A DNA stretch of 32,002 bases from Novosphingobium sp. Chol11 (GCF_900218065.1 NZ_OBMU01000004.1:1-32002), one strand, 5' to 3'. Shown: positions 16,403-25,158, numbered from the stretch's first letter. A program made the numbers and translations. Notes: a model not told the origin generated them from the sequence alone.

Positions 16403-17524
16403 ATGAAAATGACTTCGAAACTCCTCGCCGCGACGCTTGGCCTGTTAGCGGCGCCGGTCGCCGCTCAGACTCCGAAGCCGGTGACCGACTGCCCGATGAA
16501 GGATATGCCCTTCTCGGCGGCTTCGCCGATGATCGACATACTGCTCAGCGAGCAGGCGAAAGCCGTGGTGAATGCCGTCGTGCCGGGGCGAATCTCCAAA
16601 CTGCCCGCGGATTTCATGGGCACCCGTACGCCAACGTTCGCGGCGATCATGGACCTGAACGCGACCGCCAGTCTCATTCGCTTCAAGCCCGAGCAGGTGG
16701 CCGAGATCGACCGGCGGCTACGCCTGGTGCCCGTAACCGCCGCCGACAAGGTTGCGCGCTGCGCCCGCTACGACAATGAACGCCCGGCGCTGCCCTTTGC
16801 CAAGGGCAAGAAGAACATCCTTGTGTTCGACAAGGTCAACGGCTTCTATCACAAGGAAGCGATCCCGGCCGCGCGCAAGGCGCTGCAGGACATGGCCGAT
16901 CGCAAGGGCTGGTCGGTCGCCTTCACCGACAAGGGCGGGGCCATCAACCCGGCTACGCTGCGCAAGTTCGACGCCATCGTTTGGAACAACGTAAGCGGCG
17001 ACGTGCTCACTTTGTCCCAGCGCCGTGCGCTCGAGCAGTACGTCAATGGTGGCGGCGGGTTCGTGGCCCTGCACGGCTCGGGGGGCGACAGCACCTATTT
17101 CTGGAAGTGGTACGCTGACGAACTGATCGGTGCCTATTTCACCGGGCACCCCGCGACCCCGCAGTTCCAGGATGCGCGACTGGTTGTCGCCGATCCGCGC
17201 CACCCCGCGGCTGCCGGGCTGCCCGCAGAGTGGAATATGAACGATGAATGGTATTCCTTCCGGGACAGCCCACGCAAGATCGGCGCCAACATCGTTCTGA
17301 CCATCGACGAGTCCACCTACAAGCCCGAAGGGATCGCCAAGGCAGACCTGCGCATGGGCGAGGACCACCCCCTTGCCTGGTCGAAGTGCGTCGGCCGCGG
17401 CCGCACGTTCTATTCGTCCGTGGGGCACCGTGCGGAGTCCTACACTCAACCTCAGCACGTGCAGATGCTGGATTCGGCGATCTCCTGGGCCGCCAACCGC
17501 AAGGCGGTGTGTCAACGTCCTTAG
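16403..17524 (+). CDS. Exported ThuA domain protein
   Basis: A 373-aa protein with a signal peptide (MKMTSKLLAATLGLLAAPVAAQ) and a ThuA-like class I glutamine amidotransferase fold from about residue 140: KNILVFDKVNGFYHKEAIPAAR, FDAIVWNNVSGDVLTLSQRRALEQYVNGGGGFVALH, MNDEWYSF and ADLRMGEDHPLAWSKCVGRGRTFYSSVGHRAES. ThuA proteins accompany trehalose/keto-sugar pathways, but their reaction is poorly defined. The first ~120 residues form an extra helical domain with two cysteines and no heme motif. ATG 16403 begins the signal peptide; an upstream in-frame start overlaps the GMC gene. It is last in the operon, 34 bases after the GMC gene. Confidence 0.9.
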   Translation: MKMTSKLLAATLGLLAAPVAAQTPKPVTDCPMKDMPFSAASPMIDILLSEQAKAVVNAVVPGRISKLPADFMGTRTPTFAAIMDLNATASLIRFKPEQVAEIDRRLRLVPVTAADKVARCARYDNERPALPFAKGKKNILVFDKVNGFYHKEAIPAARKALQDMADRKGWSVAFTDKGGAINPATLRKFDAIVWNNVSGDVLTLSQRRALEQYVNGGGGFVALHGSGGDSTYFWKWYADELIGAYFTGHPATPQFQDARLVVADPRHPAAAGLPAEWNMNDEWYSFRDSPRKIGANIVLTIDESTYKPEGIAKADLRMGEDHPLAWSKCVGRGRTFYSSVGHRAESYTQPQHVQMLDSAISWAANRKAVCQRP

Positions 17525-17570
17525 TGACCACGAAGCTCGCGGGACGACGCGGGGATTGAGGCATGGGCCC

Positions 17571-17816
17571 GACCATATTTCGCTCTACGTTCTGGCCCTG
17601 CTGGATGAGCGCAGCTACAAACCGCGGACGAAGATGCTCGCCTTGGGCAGCGGACGCGACATGCGAATGGGAGCCGATCACCCGGTTGTATGGCAGCATC
17701 GTGTTGGCAAAGGACGCGCCTTGTACTCGGCGCTCGGTCATCCAGCATAGGCCTATTCCGAGCCAGCTCACTTGACCATGATCGCTGGTGTGATTGCCTG
17801 GGCAGCGGGCCTAGAG
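17571..17816 (+). pseudogene. Relic of a second ThuA gene (3' part)
   Basis: One frame reads VLALLDERSYKP, DMRMGADHPVVWQHRVGKGRALYSALGHPA, then TAG (17748-17750), then AYSEPAHLTMIAGVIAWAAGLE. This aligns with the C-terminus of the intact ThuA protein just upstream (IVLTIDESTYKP, DLRMGEDHPLAWSKCVGRGRTFYSSVGHRAESYTQPQ, ISWAAN). The 5' part of the gene is missing and an in-frame amber codon interrupts the rest. The relic is not a direct copy of the neighbouring gene, since the sequences differ throughout, so a second ThuA paralogue once stood here and was largely deleted. Confidence 0.75.
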
Positions 17817-17888
17817 CGAGACACCTGCGGGCATCCAAAACAAGCTTGTGGCGCGGGATATCTTGTTGAGCTTCCCGAGCTCTCCGTA

Positions 17889-18530
17889 CTACCAGGCGCT
17901 TCTCGCAGCAAGGAACAGCTCTGCGCAGCGACACGCGCCAGCCTCGATCTGTTCGTCCGTCAGCGGGGCCGCCAGTCCCTCCTGAATGATCCACCCGGTG
18001 ACGGCGCTTACGAAGTGTGCGGCGGCACCCTTAGGGTCGCGGGCGAGCCGTCCATCACGTGCAGTTTCTGCTTCGATGTCGCGACAGATGAAATCGACGA
18101 TGTACAGGTGGCCGGCCTCATACATGATTTTGGCTAGATCAGGGAATCGCTCTGCGTTGGCGAAGATCAGACGCTGAAAGCCTTTCACGTCAGCCAGGTT
18201 CGAGGTTCGTGCGATCGTCGTTGCGTGATGGCGCAGCCTGGCTCCAAGCTCGCGCGGCATCAGGTGATCATATTCGCCAGCAATCTGGGACCACCGCGAT
18301 ATTCGATCGCGGATGACCGCATTGAGCAGTGCCTCTTTTGAGGGGAAGCGATCGTAAAGCGTGGTCTTCGACACGGCGGCTGCTCTAGCGATCTTCTCCA
18401 TTGAAATAACATCGAAGCCTTCGAGCAGGAACAGATCCCCCGCGGTCGAGAGAATTTCACGTTCGATCGCGGCCATTCGCGCAAGGCTTGGCCGCCCGCG
18501 CCGGGTTGTGTGGGATTTCACGTTTATCAT
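17889..18530 (-). CDS. TetR/AcrR family transcriptional regulator
   Basis: A 213-aa TetR-family protein. The N-terminal helix-turn-helix reads ILSTAGDLFLLEGFDVISMEKIARAAAVSKTTLYDRFPSKEALLNAVI (about residues 26-75). The C-terminal domain (GFQRLIFANAERFPDLAKIMYEAG...AAAHFVSAVTGWIIQEGL) resembles the AefR/AcrR-like TetR_C group. ATG 18530 begins the basic leader MINVKSHTTRRGRPSL. It is convergent with the sugar operon and its ThuA relic. Its target cannot be assigned; it may control the operon or a lost neighbour on its upstream side. Confidence 0.9.
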   Translation of the reverse strand: MINVKSHTTRRGRPSLARMAAIEREILSTAGDLFLLEGFDVISMEKIARAAAVSKTTLYDRFPSKEALLNAVIRDRISRWSQIAGEYDHLMPRELGARLRHHATTIARTSNLADVKGFQRLIFANAERFPDLAKIMYEAGHLYIVDFICRDIEAETARDGRLARDPKGAAAHFVSAVTGWIIQEGLAAPLTDEQIEAGACRCAELFLAARSAW

Positions 18531-19266
18531 ATCTCACCATTCGCGAATTGTTTGGAGGACGACAAGATCCTAGTGATTGAGCTGCGGACTGCTACCTCAT
18601 GGCTACCGCCGCGGTGCGCGCTATCTGGATTGCCGGCAACGAGCAGAAGGCGCCAGCCGCTTCGGGCTGTCTTCGGTACGCACTGCGGAACTTTTGTTGC
18701 GCATGGCTGGAAGATGCCGCGTCCCCTCAGTACACAACGATGATGAGCGGCCGATGAGATCGAAACGACGGCGTGGGGAGTTGCCCACACAGGGAGCGCG
18801 CCGACGCAGATTACCACAGTCCTCATGCGCTGGAACATTCCCACGTTGAGGATTTGGCAGCACTTCTCCCGCTTTATCGTAACAAGGCGGCTGCCGCCTC
18901 CGATGCTGTGAATCGCGTGCATGCGAGTTACGTCCGCTTTCAGGTTAGTCGAATAACCGTGAGAACAACCGAGGTTGGGCGCATTGCTGCCCGACAGCGG
19001 TCGAACTCGCGAATGACCGATTTCGGCATGGGCGGCCCTTCCGGCAGCCGACCGGAACGGCGTAAGCTGGTCGGCAGCCGACGCCGCGCGAATGGCAGCT
19101 ACCTCCACCACCCGGCTCTGAACCGGCCATTCCGCTGTCGGCCAGGACGCGTCATAATCCGCCGTGTGAACCAACGTCCGGTTTCGGCGGCCGGGTTGGA
19201 ACCCGTGAACGTCGCCTATGTCGGCGTTTTAGGACCTACGGCGTTCTGGAAGGCCTCTTACCCCCT
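18531..19266. other. Gene-poor stretch with no recognised gene
   Basis: About 736 bases between two regulators read away from it and toward it. Frames of up to 200 codons exist but have shadow-like composition and no ribosome site. The part from about 18970 to 19150 carries the degenerate CAGC/GCCATTCGC-type repeats seen in other gaps. Confidence 0.45.
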
Positions 19267-20163
19267 TCAAATCGCCATCGTCATATGCGGTATTGTCCTT
19301 AACCGTCCCATGTCTCGGATGGGCGGGGCGCCGAAGAGACGACGATATTCGCGGCTGAACTGGGAGGGGCTGTCATAACCGACGCGGAAGCCCGCCTCTG
19401 CCGCATCGAGCCGATCGGCCAGCATCAGCGCCCGCGCTTCCTGCAGCCGCAGCTGCTTTTGGTATTGCAGCGGGGTCATGGCGGTGACGCGGCGGAAATG
19501 GTCATGGAAGCTCGACAGGCTCATGCCGGCAAGGGCGGCAAGCTGCGGCCCGCTGAACGGTTCGCGGAAATGGGCTTTCAGCCAAGCGATCGCGCGGGCG
19601 ATCTGGCCAGTGCGGCTTTCGCCGCTGGCGATAGCGCGCAGCACGCCTCCGCCAGGCCCGGTCATCAGCCGTACCAGCAGCTCCCGCTCAATCAGCGGCG
19701 CGAGCAGCGGCGCACTCTCCGGATCGCCGAGCAGCGCCGTCAGCCGCGTCGCCGCGTCGATCAGTTCGGGCGTCATCGGGTGCAGCGTCATGCCTCCGCC
19801 ATCCTCCGCGCCCGGCGATTGGGGCGGCAGGGTTAGCGCGATCTCCGATAACAGTGTCGGATCGAGATAGAGGCAAAAGCAGAGATAGGGCGCGTCTACG
19901 CTCGCCTGTGTGACGGCGCCGGTAATCGGCAGGTCGAGCGAGGCGACCAGATAGCTGGCCGGGCCATAGTCGATCACCGCTTCGCCCAGCAGCACACGCT
20001 TGCCCCCCTGCGCGATGATGCACAGCGCCGGGCGCTGCACCATATGCACCGGCTCGCCGGTTTGGCCCGAACGAACCAGCGCGAGGCGCTCGATGGGTGT
20101 GTCGATGATGCCGTCCCGATCGGCATATCGGGCAATTTGCTGGGCCAGGCCTTCATGCCTCAC
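19267..20163 (-). CDS. AraC family transcriptional regulator (AraC_N type)
   Basis: About 298 aa with an N-terminal AraC_N cupin-like domain (IERLALVRSGQTGEPVHMVQRPALCIIAQGGKRVLLGE) and a C-terminal double helix-turn-helix (PFSGPQLAALAGMSLSSFHDHFRRVTAMTPLQYQKQLRLQEARALML and DAAEAGFRVGYDSPSQFSREYRRLFGAPPIRDM). The GTG at 20163 is preferred because AAGGGGAC precedes it and it gives the family length. The frame is open to a TTG at 20256, but that extension is atypical and covers a palindrome. It is divergent from the SDR gene at 20353, a common pairing in which the AraC protein activates the oxidoreductase. Confidence 0.85.
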   Translation of the reverse strand: MRHEGLAQQIARYADRDGIIDTPIERLALVRSGQTGEPVHMVQRPALCIIAQGGKRVLLGEAVIDYGPASYLVASLDLPITGAVTQASVDAPYLCFCLYLDPTLLSEIALTLPPQSPGAEDGGGMTLHPMTPELIDAATRLTALLGDPESAPLLAPLIERELLVRLMTGPGGGVLRAIASGESRTGQIARAIAWLKAHFREPFSGPQLAALAGMSLSSFHDHFRRVTAMTPLQYQKQLRLQEARALMLADRLDAAEAGFRVGYDSPSQFSREYRRLFGAPPIRDMGRLRTIPHMTMAI

Positions 20164-20191
20164 CGGCGTGTCCCCTTCATTTCTGCTGCGA

Positions 20192-20210
20192 TTAGCTAGT
20201 AGCTTGCTAA
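20192..20210. promoter_or_regulatory. Inverted repeat in the AraC-SDR promoter region
   Basis: TTAGC (20192-20196) and GCTAA (20206-20210) flank TAGTAGCTT. It sits just upstream of the GTG start preferred for the AraC gene, so it may be a regulator site. Confidence 0.3.
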
Positions 20211-20352
20211 CGAGCTGTCTTCCACCCTCCCGTTCCAAATCTGGAATATCGTGCAATCATTCCGCACGACCATTCTACCGCTCTGGGGTGCAGCAGCGCC
20301 ATTCAGATCGCATCGGATCGACGGTCGGTCCGCGTGAATAGGAGTGACTATC

Positions 20353-21084
20353 ATGGCTATCGAGGACAAGGTCATCGCGATCACTGGCGCCAGCAGCGGC
20401 ATCGGCGAAGGAACAGCGCGGCTGCTGGCGGCGCGCGGCGCGAAGTTGATGCTGGGCGCACGCCGCACCGACCGGCTCGCCGCGCTGGCTGAGGAACTGA
20501 ACGCGGCGGGAGGCACGGTCGCCTTCCGGTCGCTCGACGTCACCGACCGCGCCGACTTCGAGGCGTTCATCGCCGCAACGGAAGCTGACTATGGCCGGGT
20601 CGACGTGCTGGTCAACAATGCGGGCCTGATGCCGCTGTCGCGCTTCGATAGCCTCAAAGTCGACGAGTGGGATCGGATGATCGACGTCAACATCCGCGGC
20701 GTTCTCCACGGCATCGCCGCGGCGCTCCCTCGCTTCAAAAGCCAGGGCAGCGGCCAGTTCGTCAACATTTCCTCGATCGGCGGCTATGCCGTTTGGCCGA
20801 CCTGCGGCGTCTACAGTGCGACCAAATATGCGGTGCGCGCGATCTCCGAGGCGCTGCGTATGGAACATGACGACATCCGCGTCACCATCATCGCTCCGGG
20901 CGTGGTGGAATCGGAACTTGCCCACACTATCACCGATCCGGTTGCGGCGCAGGCGATGGTCGATTTCCGGGCCATCGCGCTCACTCCGGATGCGATCGCG
21001 CGGGCCATCGCTTATGCAGTGGAGCAGCCGGCCGATGTGGACGTGAACACGCTGATCGTTCGTCCGGTTCGTTCAACGATCTGA
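20353..21084 (+). CDS. SDR family oxidoreductase
   Basis: A 243-aa classical short-chain dehydrogenase/reductase. Cofactor motif TGASSGIGEG at the N-terminus, ARRTDRL after strand two (Arg residues favour NADP), NNAG near residue 90, catalytic Ser in NISSIGG and YSATKYAVRA (YxxxK). The ending LIVRPVRSTI is like YdfG/serine dehydrogenase-type SDRs. ATG 20353 follows AGGAG with an 8-base spacer; a GTG at 20344 overlaps that ribosome site. It is divergent from the AraC regulator and is followed by a GC hairpin, so it is probably a single-gene unit. Confidence 0.92.
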   Translation: MAIEDKVIAITGASSGIGEGTARLLAARGAKLMLGARRTDRLAALAEELNAAGGTVAFRSLDVTDRADFEAFIAATEADYGRVDVLVNNAGLMPLSRFDSLKVDEWDRMIDVNIRGVLHGIAAALPRFKSQGSGQFVNISSIGGYAVWPTCGVYSATKYAVRAISEALRMEHDDIRVTIIAPGVVESELAHTITDPVAAQAMVDFRAIALTPDAIARAIAYAVEQPADVDVNTLIVRPVRSTI

Positions 21085-21091
21085 CCAGCAT

Positions 21092-21116
21092 GGGGGGCAG
21101 TCGCATATTGCCCCCC
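21092..21116 (+). terminator. Hairpin after the SDR gene
   Basis: GGGGGGCA (21092-21099) pairs with TGCCCCCC (21109-21116) around a 9-base loop, 8 bases after the SDR stop. No strong T-run follows. Confidence 0.5.
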
Positions 21117-21470
21117 TCGAATGGTTACAGCGAAGTCCTACGCATTGCCTGATTTTCCGGAGGCCTGGTCAGCGCAGCTCAAAGGCTCAGTCTTCCGAAT
21201 ACGTGATAATCTCCATGGCAGAACCCTTTAAGCCAAGTCGAAGCTATGCGAGATGGCAAGGTCACACCGTACAATGCGCCTGCTTCAAATGGGCAGGATA
21301 CCGCCGCAAAATAGATAAACGAAGGGCAGGTTTTAGCGAACGATAACGAGCCGTCGAATGTCTGCTAAGTTGGCGTTTGTTGCCTGACCGCCCCAACCTT
21401 TCGGCGAGCTAAGCGAATAATAATCGATCCGCGTATTGGCGGTCACACCATGGTAGGCAAACCTTTGGGG
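21117..21470. other. Non-coding stretch
   Basis: About 350 bases between the SDR hairpin and the ampR-like pseudogene. Nothing recognised. Confidence 0.45.
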
Positions 21471-22352
21471 TTACGATCGCGCCTCCGCTACAACCTCATT
21501 CATCAGCCAGTGCCGAAACGAGCGCATAGCATCGCTGTTCTTTCGCGATATAAGCCTGGTCAGCCAGTAGCGCCCAGCATCGACCGAAATGTCGAATGGC
21601 TGGACTAGGCGCTCGGCGATCAGTTCGGGCGTGAACATCGCCGCGGGTGCCAGCGCTACTCCCAGGCCATTTGCAGCCGCCGCGACCATCAGTGCGGAGC
21701 TGTCGAATACCGGGCCGCGCAGCACGGGTTGGGAGGCACCTGCCGCTTCAAACCAGCGGCGCCATTCGTCGGGCCGATAGGAACGCAATAATAATTCCTG
21801 GGTCAGGTCGCGGGGGCTGCTCAGCCGGTGGGCGATTGACGGCGTGCAGAGCGGGGTCAACCGAGCCTCAAGCAGCGGCTCTGCAATGGTGCCATGCTAC
21901 GCGCCGTCCCCGAAGCGGATCGCGAAGTCGAGCGCTTCACCCGCGATGTCGACGCGATTGTTGTTGGTTGAAACGCGCAGGTCGATGTGAGGACAGACGC
22001 GCTCGAACCCGCCAAGCCGATGAAGCAGCCAGCCGGTTGCGAACGTACCGACGACGCCGATGTGCAACACTTCGCGAAATCGACCGTCCATATATTGGTC
22101 GAGCAAAGCGCCTACCCGATCGAACATGTCGGCCAGCACTGGCACCAGAGCCTGCCCATCGTCGGTTAGTGCCAAGCCCCGCGGGAGCCGATGGAACAGG
22201 CGGGTACCGAGCCGCCGTTCGAGCTGCGCAACCTGATGGCTCACGGCCCCTTGGCTGACGCACAGTTCGATCGCGGCACGCGTGAAGTTGAGATGGCGCG
22301 CGGCCGCCTCGAAAGCCCGTAGGGCATTGAGAGGGAGCTGGGCTCGATCCAT
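21471..22352 (-). pseudogene. ampR: AmpR-like LysR regulator with in-frame amber codon
   Basis: A LysR-family regulator of 293 codons that matches AmpR along its whole length: PLNALRAFEAAARHLNFTRAAIELCVSQGAVSHQVAQLE (HTH), IGVVGTFATGWLLHRLGGF, DLRVSTNNNRVDIAGE, then after the stop HGTIAEPLLEARLTPLCTPSIAHRL, LLRSYRPDEWRRWFEAAG, VALAPAAMFTP and YWLTRL. The only break is TAG at 21897-21899, where the family has Trp in GGAWHGT. One base change from TGG explains it. Without readthrough the product would be a 151-aa protein with the DNA-binding domain and part of the effector domain. It is divergent from the B3 beta-lactamase, the standard AmpR arrangement. Confidence 0.85.
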
Positions 22353-22362
22353 CGCCTAGTTA

Positions 22363-22375
22363 TGAATTCGACTCA
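22363..22375. promoter_or_regulatory. Candidate LysR/AmpR site between ampR and the beta-lactamase gene
   Basis: ATGAATTCGACTCAT (22362-22376) contains an ATGA/TCAT inverted repeat with the LysR T-N11-A form (T22363, A22375). It lies in the 97-bp divergent gap, next to the ampR start. Confidence 0.4.
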
Positions 22376-22449
22376 TGGCTCTGTCGAGAAATGATGCTTT
22401 GTTTCTGCGTCATCCATGCCGCAATCCCGGCCGCGAAGGAGATTTGTGA

Positions 22450-23322
22450 ATGTCGACAATGCGACTTCTAACGGCAGGCGCGTTGGCAGCGCTGACGAGC
22501 TCGATTAATCTATTGGCGCAAACCCAGGAGGATGCCCTGATCAAGCCCATTATCGGCTCCCGCACCGCAGAATGGCTTTCTCCCCTGCCGCCACAGAAAA
22601 TCTTCGGCAATAGCTATCTTGTCGGCTTCGGCGGTCTGAGTGTCGCCTTGATCGATACTGGTGCGGGGCTGATTCTGATTGATGGCGCCTTACCGCAAGC
22701 TGCACCCGCCATCCTCGACAATGTCAGGCGGCTGGGCTTTCATCCGCGCGACATCAAATATATTCTCAGCACCGAACCCCATTTCGACCATGCCGGGGGC
22801 ATCGCGGCGCTGGCGCGTGACACGGGCGCTACCGTCGTCGCCAGTCCACGGGGTGCGGAAGGGCTGCTGGCCGGTCGCCTTGCCGCCGACGATCCGCAGC
22901 ATGGTTATGGCGGCTCCTGGCCGGCGGTGGCCAAGGTGCAAACCATCCGCGACAACCAAACCCTGCGGCTGGGCAATATTACGGTCACCGCGCTGGCAAC
23001 GCCGGGTCATACGATGGGCAGCATGAGCTGGCGCTGGAAGTCGTGCGAACGGCGGATATGCCGGACTATCATATTTGCCGCGAGCCTGAACCCGGTATCG
23101 ACCGACGATTACCGTTACACAGCGCCGACCGCGCGCCCGATCACCACCGGTTTCAGCAAAAGCTATGAAGCGATGAACAAGACCCCGTGCGATATCCTGA
23201 TCTCGGGCCACCCGGACAATGCCGGCGAAGGCCGGTACAACGACCACCCGGGAGCCTGCCGCGCTTATGCCGAACGCTCGCGCAAAGCGCTGGACCAGCG
23301 CATGAAATCAGAGCGGCACTGA
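22450..23322 (+). CDS. Subclass B3 metallo-beta-lactamase with active-site Glu (B3-E type)
   Basis: A 290-aa exported beta-lactamase. A signal-like N-terminus ends near LLAQTQ. The body follows subclass B3: PQKIFGNSYLVGFGGLSVALIDTGAGLILIDG, TPGHTMGSMSWRWKSC and SGHPDN. The zinc motif, normally HxHxDH, reads EPHFDH: Glu109 replaces the first His (position 116 in standard numbering), with His111, Asp113, His114, His187 and His254 retained. A B3 enzyme with Glu at this position has been characterised from Sphingobium indicum (SIE-1), so the change is known and need not abolish activity. The start follows GAAGGAG. It is divergent from an ampR-like gene that now has a stop codon. Confidence 0.93.
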   Translation: MSTMRLLTAGALAALTSSINLLAQTQEDALIKPIIGSRTAEWLSPLPPQKIFGNSYLVGFGGLSVALIDTGAGLILIDGALPQAAPAILDNVRRLGFHPRDIKYILSTEPHFDHAGGIAALARDTGATVVASPRGAEGLLAGRLAADDPQHGYGGSWPAVAKVQTIRDNQTLRLGNITVTALATPGHTMGSMSWRWKSCERRICRTIIFAASLNPVSTDDYRYTAPTARPITTGFSKSYEAMNKTPCDILISGHPDNAGEGRYNDHPGACRAYAERSRKALDQRMKSERH

Positions 23323-23528
23323 ATGTCATGGTTGGCGCCTAACGCTGAGCGAAGCGTAGGTTGACGTAAATGACTGCTTTCGCGAAGCGATCTCTGGGCT
23401 TGAACGACAGCTATGTTGGCGTGAACGGACGTCGGCCCGCACCAGCCCTACGGCCGGATTCGACGCTGTGGCGCTCCGGACCCGACAGTCGCGAATGTCC
23501 CAAGCTCTGCCCTACTCCGCGACCTGGT

Positions 23529-24710
23529 CTATGAGAGGTTTTCCGGCATTACGCGTCGCATGTAAGCGTCGAAGAGCGGCACCGTAAACGCAGTGTCACC
23601 GTGCGCCGGGCTGTACAACATTCCTTTCGCGATAAGACTGTTTCGCGTGGGAGCAACACTAGACACCTTCACTCCCATGGCATCTGCCACATCACCCGAA
23701 CGATGCGGACCTGGTCCGAGACTTGCCATCGCGCGGAGATAGCGTTTCTCGCCCGGGGTCAGTCGGTCGAAGCGTACACGGAAGAAGCTGGCATCGAGTT
23801 CGGCAAGTGCGCCCTCGGTTGCGGACGCTATATCCTGCGCCGTGATCGGCGATGCATCCGCGACATCCCAGCCATGCTTGCCCCACTCCTGAAGGAAGTA
23901 GGGGTAGCCCTTGGTCTGCGCGATGATCTCTTCGAGAGCCTCATCCTCAATCGACTCTTCCTCACGCTCGATCGGGACGCGGATAGCATCTCGAGCCGCC
24001 GCATTATCGAGTGGGCCGACGGCGACAAATTCGAACAGGCGTTCAGCATAAGATTTTGCCCGGCCCATTTGTCCCAGCAATTGCGGAAGGCCCGCTGCCA
24101 GCATGGTCACCGGAAGCTGCTTTTGGTTGGCCCGGTGTAAGGCGCTGATCAGGGCGGCCAATTGCTCTTCGGGCACATATTGCAACTCATCGATCACGAG
24201 AACTACCGCGCTTTTGCGTTCCTTGGCCGCCTCCCCGACGGCAACGATCAGATCCGCGAGATCCGCCTCAAGATCACCGCTATCGGCAAGGCCGGGTTCG
24301 GGCTCAAAGTCCAGCGCAACCTCCAGATCATCATATTTGACCTTGAGCTTGGCGAAGCCGGCAAGTGCCTGCAGCGCCCGCTTCACCCCAGCTGATGCGT
24401 GCTTCAGTCGGTCAAGCCGCAACAGGGCGGCCCGTAGCGCGGGCACAAGAATACCAGGGAGCGATCGATTTTCCGGCGCTTCGATCGCGACGATCGTCAT
24501 CCCTTCGATTTCCGCTGCGTCCCGCATGGTCGACAGCAACACCGTCTTTCCGACGCCGCGCAAACCATACAAAATGCTCGGGCGTGCAGATCTGCCCATC
24601 CGGATGCGATCGAGCGCCACTGCATTACGTTCCAGCAGCGCACCTCGTCCGGCAAGCTCAGGGGGCGGAGTTCCCGCACCAGGAGCAAAAGGGTTTCGGC
24701 GAGCATCCAT
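23529..24710 (-). CDS. P-loop ATPase (AAA/ORC-like ATP-binding protein)
   Basis: A 393-aa STAND/ORC-like ATPase. Walker A GLRGVGKT (residues 49-56), Walker B VLVIDELQ (169-176) and a sensor-like AAGLPQLLGQMG, followed by a helical lid and a C-terminal winged-helix region (LTPGEKRYLRAMASLG...GDVADAMGVKVSSVAPTRNSLIAKGMLY). Its job is unknown; such proteins are frequent on plasmids and islands. ATG 24710 is chosen because MDARRNPF is a typical beginning; the frame is open to a TTG at 24734 and neither has a clear ribosome site. It lies downstream of the small protein and the mobilisation genes on the same strand. Confidence 0.85.
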   Translation of the reverse strand: MDARRNPFAPGAGTPPPELAGRGALLERNAVALDRIRMGRSARPSILYGLRGVGKTVLLSTMRDAAEIEGMTIVAIEAPENRSLPGILVPALRAALLRLDRLKHASAGVKRALQALAGFAKLKVKYDDLEVALDFEPEPGLADSGDLEADLADLIVAVGEAAKERKSAVVLVIDELQYVPEEQLAALISALHRANQKQLPVTMLAAGLPQLLGQMGRAKSYAERLFEFVAVGPLDNAAARDAIRVPIEREEESIEDEALEEIIAQTKGYPYFLQEWGKHGWDVADASPITAQDIASATEGALAELDASFFRVRFDRLTPGEKRYLRAMASLGPGPHRSGDVADAMGVKVSSVAPTRNSLIAKGMLYSPAHGDTAFTVPLFDAYMRRVMPENLS

Positions 24711-24875
24711 AGCGATCTTATGCCAGTTTAGCAATTTCTTGTAAACTGCCCTAACTTCCCTTGATCTGGGTCGTCCGAAACTCCGGCAAGCTGTAAAAGA
24801 TGCAGCTCCAACAGCCTTACATCGCGAGGGATCGAGCGCTTAGGATCACTCTATTTTTCTCACCTTTGGGCAGAC

Positions 24876-25049
24876 CTAATCCCCTGCCTCCCCGGCAGTC
24901 CCGTTCACCAAAGCGTCGGTGAGCATGGCCGCCAGAGTTTCTTCGGCACGCCGACGTGCGCTAATATCTTTGGCTTCCAGATCATGCCGCAGCCACTGCG
25001 GCGCTCGCTCGATCACGCGCAGAATTATCGCGGTTATATTCTCATCCAT
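24876..25049 (-). CDS. Small hypothetical protein (57 aa, DUF6771-like)
   Basis: A 57-aa protein: MDENITAIILRVIERAP begins it, then WLRHDLEAKDISARRRAEETLAAML. It is mostly helical, charged and soluble, with good codon use for this genome. It resembles small sphingomonad proteins that I believe are grouped as DUF6771, but I cannot confirm the family here. The function is unknown. The ribosome site is weak. It lies between the relaxase and the ATPase genes, on their strand. Confidence 0.6.
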   Translation of the reverse strand: MDENITAIILRVIERAPQWLRHDLEAKDISARRRAEETLAAMLTDALVNGTAGEAGD

Positions 25050-25158
25050 CGCCGAAGCCTATGACGGTCGATCGTGCTCAACGCAATGTGGCTACGACCT
25101 GATAATAGATAGCGGCTTTTCGAGGTTTCCATCCAAATCGAATTAAGGGGCTTCGCAG

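Noticed and set aside
18773..19378. 201-codon frame on the + strand
   Set aside because: Its end runs antisense into the AraC gene, it is Arg-rich and it has no recognisable sequence or ribosome site.
21897..21899. Genetic recoding of TAG as an explanation for the amber codons in the AmpR-like and ThuA-like frames
   Set aside because: The interrupted frames also include frameshifts and truncations, and TAG ends at least one normal gene here (SGNH hydrolase region, GMC gene), so ordinary pseudogene decay is simpler.
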